This document shows positions 6,063 through 10,244 of a DNA stretch of 10,244 nucleotides, piece after piece. Position 1 is the first letter of the stretch; each line of letters starts with the position of its first letter. The translations under genes and the position numbers were made by a program. Under the pieces are notes generated by a model. That model ran no database searches. It was not told the DNA's origin and saw only the letters and a list, made by a program, of their open reading frames with translations. Source of the DNA: Paracoccaceae bacterium (GTDB taxonomy: Bacteria; Pseudomonadota; Alphaproteobacteria; Rhodobacterales; Rhodobacteraceae); the NCBI GenBank assembly GCA_026982255.1, contig JALSHL010000268.1, positions 1-10,244 on the forward strand, in the 5' to 3' direction.

Positions 6063-7213
6063 TGCGCCCGCTCCAGCGCCTGCTCCAGATCGGCGATCAG
6101 GTCGGAAACATCCTCGATCCCCACCGACAGCCGCAACAGGTTCGGCGCCACCAGCGAATACGGCCCCTCCACTGTCTTGCGATGCTCGATCAGGCTCTCG
6201 ACCCCGCCCAGCGAGGTCGCGGGGAAAAACACCTGACAGAACCGCGCCGCATCGCGCGCCGCTTCCTCGCCCCCGCGCACGAGCAACGACAGCATCCCGC
6301 CAAATCCCCCCGTCATCTGCCGTTTCGCCACCCCGTGCCCGGGATGCGAGGGCAGCCCCGGATACAGCACCGCCTCCACCGCCGGATGCCCGTCGAAATG
6401 CTCCGCAATCGCCAGCGCATTGGCCGAGGCCCGCTCGTATCGCAAATACAGCGTCCGCATTCCGCGGATCAGCAGCCAGGCATCGAAGGGCGCCATCACC
6501 GAGCCTTGCAGCTTGCGCACCAGCTGCAACTCCCCGAACAACGCCCCCGCGTCGGCCACACTCAGCACCCCGCCGGTCAGGTCCGAATGGCCGTTCAGGT
6601 ATTTCGTCGCCGACTGGAACGCCACATCGGCACCGAGCGCCAGCGCATCCATGGTCACCGGCGGCGCCACGGTGCAATCCACGGCCAGCAGCGCCCCGAC
6701 CCCGTGCGCGACCTCCGCCGCCGCCGCGACATCGATCACATCCCAGCTCGGGTTCGTCGGGCTTTCGATCCACACCAGCCGCGTATCGCCCCGCACCGCC
6801 CGCGACAGCCCGTCGGGATCGGTCGCATCGAACAGCGTCACCCGCAGCCCGCGCTTCGCCTCCAGCCGCCGCACCCAGTCCAGCCCGCCGTGATACATCA
6901 CCTGCGGCAACACCACATGATCGCCGCTCTCCAGCGTCTCGAACAGCGCCACAAACGCCGCCATGCCCGAAGCAAACAGCAACGACTCCGCCGCACCGGC
7001 CAGCGAGGAAACCACCGCCTCCGCATGGCTGGTTGTCGGCCCGCCATAGCGCCCGTAAACATACCCCCCGCGCAGGCCGTAATCCGCATCCCGCGCAAAG
7101 GTCGAGGACAGCTCGATCCCCGGCACCACCGCGCCGGTGCGTTCGTCCAGCGAATGCAACGCCTGCGCCGCGCGCGTGGCGGGCGAGAGCCTCAACTGTT
7201 TCGGTGTCGTCAT
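6059..7213 (-). CDS. PLP-dependent enzyme of the cystathionine gamma-synthase/lyase family
   Basis: A 384-residue fold-type I PLP enzyme of the Cys/Met metabolism family (cystathionine gamma-synthase, gamma- or beta-lyase, methionine gamma-lyase, O-acylhomoserine sulfhydrylase). Visible features: the phosphate-binding segment YVYGRYGGPT (51-60) with Tyr53 and Arg55; ASGMAA (81-86); Tyr107, which stacks on the cofactor; ESPTNPSWDV (150-159); Asp179, which pairs with the pyridine nitrogen; the Schiff-base lysine Lys204 in SATKYLNGHSD; SLGGVESLIEH (334-344); and RLSVGIED (361-368), whose Arg binds the substrate carboxylate. It departs from common versions at GGPT (usually GNPT) and MYHGG (often YGGT), so which reaction it performs cannot be assigned. 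AGGAAAGGA lies seven bases before the ATG at 7213. The gene is first in an operon with the P450 and is divergent from the dctB-like gene. Confidence 0.93.
   Translation of the reverse strand: MTTPKQLRLSPATRAAQALHSLDERTGAVVPGIELSSTFARDADYGLRGGYVYGRYGGPTTSHAEAVVSSLAGAAESLLFASGMAAFVALFETLESGDHVVLPQVMYHGGLDWVRRLEAKRGLRVTLFDATDPDGLSRAVRGDTRLVWIESPTNPSWDVIDVAAAAEVAHGVGALLAVDCTVAPPVTMDALALGADVAFQSATKYLNGHSDLTGGVLSVADAGALFGELQLVRKLQGSVMAPFDAWLLIRGMRTLYLRYERASANALAIAEHFDGHPAVEAVLYPGLPSHPGHGVAKRQMTGGFGGMLSLLVRGGEEAARDAARFCQVFFPATSLGGVESLIEHRKTVEGPYSLVAPNLLRLSVGIEDVSDLIADLEQALERAQ
6071..6074 (-). promoter_or_regulatory. Ribosome-binding site of the P450 gene inside the upstream gene
   Basis: The minus-strand GGAG lies eight bases before the P450 ATG at 6062, within the last codons of the PLP enzyme gene. 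It fixes the P450 start in a reading frame that stays open far upstream. Confidence 0.65.
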
Positions 7214-7220
7214 GGCACAT

Positions 7221-7229
7221 TCCTTTCCT
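7221..7229 (-). promoter_or_regulatory. Ribosome-binding site of the PLP enzyme gene
   Basis: The minus-strand sequence AGGAAAGGA ends seven bases before the ATG at 7213. It decides the start, because the frame is open for several hundred codons upstream, antisense to the sensor kinase gene. Confidence 0.75.
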
Positions 7230-7240
7230 GAATCGCGCCG

Positions 7241-7269
7241 ATTGTGCGGGGCAGGGGCGGCAATGACAA
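7241..7269 (-). promoter_or_regulatory. Promoter of the PLP enzyme/P450 operon
   Basis: On the minus strand TTGTCA (7264-7269) and CACAAT (7241-7246) are 17 bases apart, matching the sigma-70 consensus at five of six and four of six positions. Transcription would start near 7234, giving a leader of about 21 bases that contains the strong ribosome-binding site. It lies back to back with the candidate promoter of the divergent sensor kinase gene. Confidence 0.5.
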
Positions 7270-7278
7270 GCGCCTCGG

Positions 7279-7307
7279 TTGACGGACCCTGCGTCGCGGG
7301 GGATACA
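7279..7307 (+). promoter_or_regulatory. Possible promoter of the dctBD-like operon
   Basis: TTGACG (7279-7284) is followed after 17 bases by GATACA (7302-7307). Initiation would fall at or next to the start codon at 7313, implying a leaderless or nearly leaderless message. The purine-rich GGGGGA upstream of the ATG argues instead for an ordinary ribosome-binding site and a promoter further upstream. Confidence 0.25.
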
Positions 7308-7312
7308 GGGGT

Positions 7313-9049
7313 ATGTTCAAACGCCCCGCCCTGATCCTGCTGCTGGCATTTGCCGCATCGGCCACCCTTCTGGGCGTCTGGCGCTGGTCCTATGCCGAGG
7401 CCCTCGACAAGCTGGAATCGCAGGGCAGGGCCAGCCTGCTGCTCGCCGCCGACCGTCTGGTCAGCCAGCTCGGCCGCTACCGCCAGCTGCCGGTGGTGCT
7501 GACCGACAATCCGTTGCTGCAACAGGCAACACAGCGCGGTGGCGATCTGCAGGACATCAACCTTTATCTGCAACAGGTCGCCGACGTGACCGGCGCACGC
7601 GACATCCTGCTGCTCGACACCACGGGCACCACCATCGCTGCCGCCAACTGGGCCGGCGACAGCACCTATATCGGCCGCAATTTCGCCGACCGCCCCGATT
7701 TCATCCGCGCCATGAACGGGGCGCTCGGGGTCTACCACTCGCAGGAAAACCCGCAGGACCCGCGCGGTTTCTACTTCGCCAGCGCCATCCGCGTGGACGG
7801 CAAAATCACCGGCGTCCTCTCGGTCAAGGTCGATCTGGAGGTGCTGGAGGCCGACTGGCGCGGCGACCCCGAGATCATCTTCTTCACCGACAACAACAAC
7901 GTGGTTTTCATCGCCAACCGCTCCTCGCTGCTGCTGCGGGTGCTGGGCGACCGTTTCGCCATCCTTCAGGACCCGAAGGCGCGGCGCAACTACGCCGCCG
8001 CCGCGCTGCAACCCTTCCCGCCGTTCCACGAGCGCCAGATTGCCGGCCGCAGCCTGCGCACATTCGACGATGCCCCCGATCTGCCGCCCCGCGCGCTCTA
8101 TCTGCAAACGCCGCTGCCGGTGATCGGCATGACCGGCAACATCCTGCTCGACCTGAAACCGGTGGAGCAGGAGGCCCGCCTGCGCACCGCCCTCGCCGCC
8201 GCCTTCCTCGCCCTGTTCGCGTTGCTGGTGCTGTTCCTGCTGCAACGCCGCCGCACCCTCGCCGTGCGCCTGCAAACGGAGGAGGCCGCCAACCAGCGGC
8301 TGGAAGAACGGGTGCAGGAACGCACCGCCGAACTGCGCCGCACGCAGGAGGAACTGGTGCAGGCCGGCAAGCTCTCGGCCCTCGGCCAGATGTCGGCGGG
8401 CATTTCGCACGAGCTCAACCAGCCGCTGGCCGCCATCCAGTCCTATGCCGAAAACGGCGTGATCCTGCTGGAACGCGGACGGGTGGCGGAGGCCGGCAAG
8501 AACCTGGAACAGATTTCCAGCCTTTCCGCCCGCATGGGCCGCATCATCCGCAACCTGCGCGCCTTCGCCCGCAAGGAGGGCGAGGATATGGCCGACGTCG
8601 ATCTGGCCCGCGTGGTGGCCGACACGCTGGAACTGGCGGGCATCCGCATGCGCGAGGCAAACGTCACCCTGCACTGGCAGCCCCCGAAGGCACCGGTCAT
8701 GGTGCGCGGCGGCGGTGTGCGCCTGCAACAGGTCCTGCTCAACCTGATCACCAACGCCATCGACGCGATGCAGGGGCAGGCGGAAAAACACATCTGGCTC
8801 GACATTTCGCAACAGGACGGCAAAACCTACCTTCAGGTGCGCGACAACGGACCCGGCCTTGAAAACAAGGACAAGATCTTCGAACCCTTCTACACCACGA
8901 AATCCGTAGGGCAGGGCGAGGGCATGGGCTTGGGCCTGTCGATCTCCTACGGTATCGTGCAAAGCTTCGGCGGCCGAATCCTCGGGGAAAACCACCCCGA
9001 CGGCGGTGCCGTGTTCCGCGTTGAACTGACACCGGCAAAACAGGAGTAA
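7313..9049 (+). CDS. dctB: DctB-like sensor histidine kinase
   Basis: A 578-residue inner-membrane kinase with the DctB layout: membrane helix at about 5-25; a periplasmic sensor region of about 265 residues that reads like a double Cache domain (VTGARDILLLDTTG at 92-105, RNFADRPDFIRAMNG at 122-136, GVLSVKVDL at 167-175); a second membrane helix at about 292-311; a coiled-coil-like linker (316-350); and the kinase core. His366 in GISHELNQPLAAIQSYAENG is the phosphorylation site. The ATP-binding domain has LNLITNAIDAM (476-486), DNGPGL (511-516), IFEPFYTTK (522-530) and GEGMGLGLS (535-543), so all boxes are intact. DctB proteins sense C4-dicarboxylates and control their uptake. The ligand here is not proven, because no transporter gene is in the window and related sensors bind other organic acids. 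It is co-transcribed with the regulator two bases downstream. Confidence 0.88.
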   Translation: MFKRPALILLLAFAASATLLGVWRWSYAEALDKLESQGRASLLLAADRLVSQLGRYRQLPVVLTDNPLLQQATQRGGDLQDINLYLQQVADVTGARDILLLDTTGTTIAAANWAGDSTYIGRNFADRPDFIRAMNGALGVYHSQENPQDPRGFYFASAIRVDGKITGVLSVKVDLEVLEADWRGDPEIIFFTDNNNVVFIANRSSLLLRVLGDRFAILQDPKARRNYAAAALQPFPPFHERQIAGRSLRTFDDAPDLPPRALYLQTPLPVIGMTGNILLDLKPVEQEARLRTALAAAFLALFALLVLFLLQRRRTLAVRLQTEEAANQRLEERVQERTAELRRTQEELVQAGKLSALGQMSAGISHELNQPLAAIQSYAENGVILLERGRVAEAGKNLEQISSLSARMGRIIRNLRAFARKEGEDMADVDLARVVADTLELAGIRMREANVTLHWQPPKAPVMVRGGGVRLQQVLLNLITNAIDAMQGQAEKHIWLDISQQDGKTYLQVRDNGPGLENKDKIFEPFYTTKSVGQGEGMGLGLSISYGIVQSFGGRILGENHPDGGAVFRVELTPAKQE

Positions 9050-9051
9050 CC

Positions 9052-10244
9052 ATGGCCAGAATACTGCTGGTAGACGACGACCGCGCCGTGCGCGACGCCC
9101 TCGGGCAGACCCTCGACCTTGCCGGTTTCGAGGTGCAGCTCGCCGCCTCTTTCATCGAGGCCACGGACCATATCACCCCCGATTTCACCGGTGCGATCAT
9201 CACCGATGTGCGTATGCCCGGCAAGGACGGTTTCGCCCTGCTGGAACGGGCCGCCACTATCGACCCCGACATCCCCGTGGTGCTGCTGACCGGCGAGGGC
9301 GACATCCCCATGGCTGTGCGCGCCATTAACGAGGGCGCCTTCAACTTCCTCGAAAAACCCTGCCCGCCGAAACGTCTGGTCGAGGTGGCGACCAAAGCCT
9401 GCGCCGCGCGCGAAATGGTGCTGGAAAACCGCGCCCTCCGCCGCAAAATGACCCGCGAGGACGCTGCCGCCCGTCTGATACTGGGCCGTTCCGAGGCCGC
9501 CTCGCGCCTGCGCGACCAGTTGCGCAAGGTGGCCCAGACCGGCACCGACCTGCTGATCACCGGCGAAACCGGTACCGGCAAGGAGCTTTCGGCCCGCGTC
9601 GTGCATGAACTCTCGCGCTGCAAGGGCGAATTCGTCGCCATCAACTGCGGTATGCTGACCGGCGACATGGTCCATTCCACCCTGTTCGGCGACGCCACCC
9701 GCAAGGGCGCCTTCGCCCGCGCCGCCGGCGGCACCCTGTTTCTGGACGAGATAGGCGCCATGCCGCTGGCACAGCAGGTCACCCTGCTGCGCATCCTGCA
9801 GGAACGCGAGATCGAGGGCGACACCGGCCCGCAGCCGCTCACCTGCCGCATCATCGCCGCCACGCGCGAGGATCTGCAACAGATGATGCAGGCCGGCACC
9901 TTCCGCGAGGACCTGTTCTACCGTCTCGACGTCGCCCGCGTGCATGTCCCCTCGCTGAAAGACCGGATCGAGGACGTCGGCGGCCTGTTCCGTATTTTTC
10001 TGGGCGAGGCCCGTTCGCGCATGGGTCTCGGCCCGCTGGAAATGGACGAGGCGGCCTTCTCCGCCCTGTTCGCCCGCCCGTGGCCCGGCAACATCCGCGA
10101 GTTGCGCAACCACGCCGAGCGCGTCGCCATGGGCATGGAGGAGGGCGAGGACGCCCGCCCCGCCGGCCTGAACGCGCAACTGCACCGCATCGAACGCCAG
10201 ATTATCATCGACTGCCTGAGCCGCAATCGCGGGCAGGTGATCCG
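9052..10244 (+). CDS. dctD: DctD/NtrC-like response regulator lacking the GAFTGA loop (partial, 3' end beyond the window)
   Basis: The 397 codons present show an N-terminal receiver (acid pocket at Asp8-Asp10, phosphoacceptor Asp52 in TDVRMPG, Thr80, Lys102 in FLEKP), then an AAA+ domain. That domain has Walker A GETGTGKE (171-178), Walker B GGTLFLDEIG (226-235), FREDLFYRLDV (284-294) and WPGNIRELRN (344-353). The start of a Fis-type helix-turn-helix follows (ERQIIIDCLSRNRGQVI, 381-397), cut off by the window end. Between LFG (211-213) and GGTLF the protein has only 12 residues, DATRKGAFARAA, where sigma-54 activators have about 21 including GAFTGA. The sigma-54 contact loop is therefore missing, in frame and between intact flanks. 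The start has AGGAG five bases upstream, inside the end of dctB, and the two genes are two bases apart. Its target is unknown. Confidence 0.9.
   Translation, partial: MARILLVDDDRAVRDALGQTLDLAGFEVQLAASFIEATDHITPDFTGAIITDVRMPGKDGFALLERAATIDPDIPVVLLTGEGDIPMAVRAINEGAFNFLEKPCPPKRLVEVATKACAAREMVLENRALRRKMTREDAAARLILGRSEAASRLRDQLRKVAQTGTDLLITGETGTGKELSARVVHELSRCKGEFVAINCGMLTGDMVHSTLFGDATRKGAFARAAGGTLFLDEIGAMPLAQQVTLLRILQEREIEGDTGPQPLTCRIIAATREDLQQMMQAGTFREDLFYRLDVARVHVPSLKDRIEDVGGLFRIFLGEARSRMGLGPLEMDEAAFSALFARPWPGNIRELRNHAERVAMGMEEGEDARPAGLNAQLHRIERQIIIDCLSRNRGQVI

Noticed and set aside
6063..7220. The P450 reading frame is open upstream through the whole PLP enzyme gene, suggesting a possible fusion protein
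   Set aside because: The upstream part is low-complexity Gly/Ala/Arg-rich shadow translation of the PLP enzyme in another frame. The P450 begins normally at 6062 with its own GGAG.
7213..7227. Sigma-54-like promoter TGGCAC-N5-TTTC pointing toward dctB
   Set aside because: The -24 half is good, but the essential GC of the -12 element is TC. It also overlaps the start codon and ribosome-binding site of the PLP enzyme gene, which explains the sequence.
6059..8995. The PLP enzyme reading frame stays open for about 980 codons, running antisense through the sensor kinase gene
   Set aside because: The sequence upstream of 7213 has no family resemblance and is antisense to a clearly real kinase. 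A strong ribosome-binding site and a promoter fix the start at 7213. Long antisense frames are normal in GC-rich DNA.
9682..9732. The shortened DctD loop as a sequencing error or frameshift
   Set aside because: The frame is the same on both sides and the flanking motifs are intact. A 9-residue in-frame loss is not what an indel error would produce.
8748..10185. Two long minus-strand frames (about 380 and 410 codons) opposite dctB and dctD
   Set aside because: They are antisense shadows of well-supported kinase and regulator genes, composed of repetitive Ser/Arg- or Gly/Ala-rich sequence.

Overview
The window is GC-rich DNA, densely packed with genes. Its content and style point to an alphaproteobacterium, most likely Rhodobacterales (Roseobacter/Rhodobacter group). 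This rests on gene families, base composition and promoter style, not on a marker gene. It holds seven protein genes, two of them cut by the window edges. There are no RNA genes, insertion sequences or CRISPR arrays, and no gene-free stretch longer than about 225 bases.

Left part (1-3613), all on the minus strand: pyrG (CTP synthase, C-terminal end lost at base 1); a stand-alone iron(III) ABC-transporter substrate-binding protein of the FbpA/FutA type with its own good promoter and a strong intrinsic terminator; and mazG (nucleoside triphosphate pyrophosphohydrolase). These are housekeeping or nutrient functions, each probably its own transcription unit.

Middle part (3614-7312): an M20 amidohydrolase (hippurate or N-acyl-amino-acid hydrolase type) reads to the right. 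It converges, across a GC-rich hairpin, on a two-gene minus-strand operon. In that operon a PLP enzyme of the cystathionine gamma-synthase/lyase family is followed by a cytochrome P450, the stop of the first and the start of the second sharing an ATGA. This looks like an uncharacterised oxidative pathway on an amino-acid-like, perhaps sulfur-containing, substrate. The P450 has alanine where most P450s have the oxygen-activating I-helix threonine.

Right part (7313-10244): a DctB-like sensor kinase and a DctD-like response regulator, two bases apart and divergent from the PLP enzyme/P450 operon. The regulator keeps its receiver, its Walker A and B motifs and the start of a Fis-type helix-turn-helix. 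Its sigma-54 contact loop (GAFTGA) is deleted in frame, so it probably does not act as an ordinary sigma-54 activator. This is the most interesting single observation, because it raises the possibility that a DctBD-type pair works on sigma-70 promoters, possibly including the back-to-back promoters in the 99-base gap it shares with the PLP enzyme/P450 operon.
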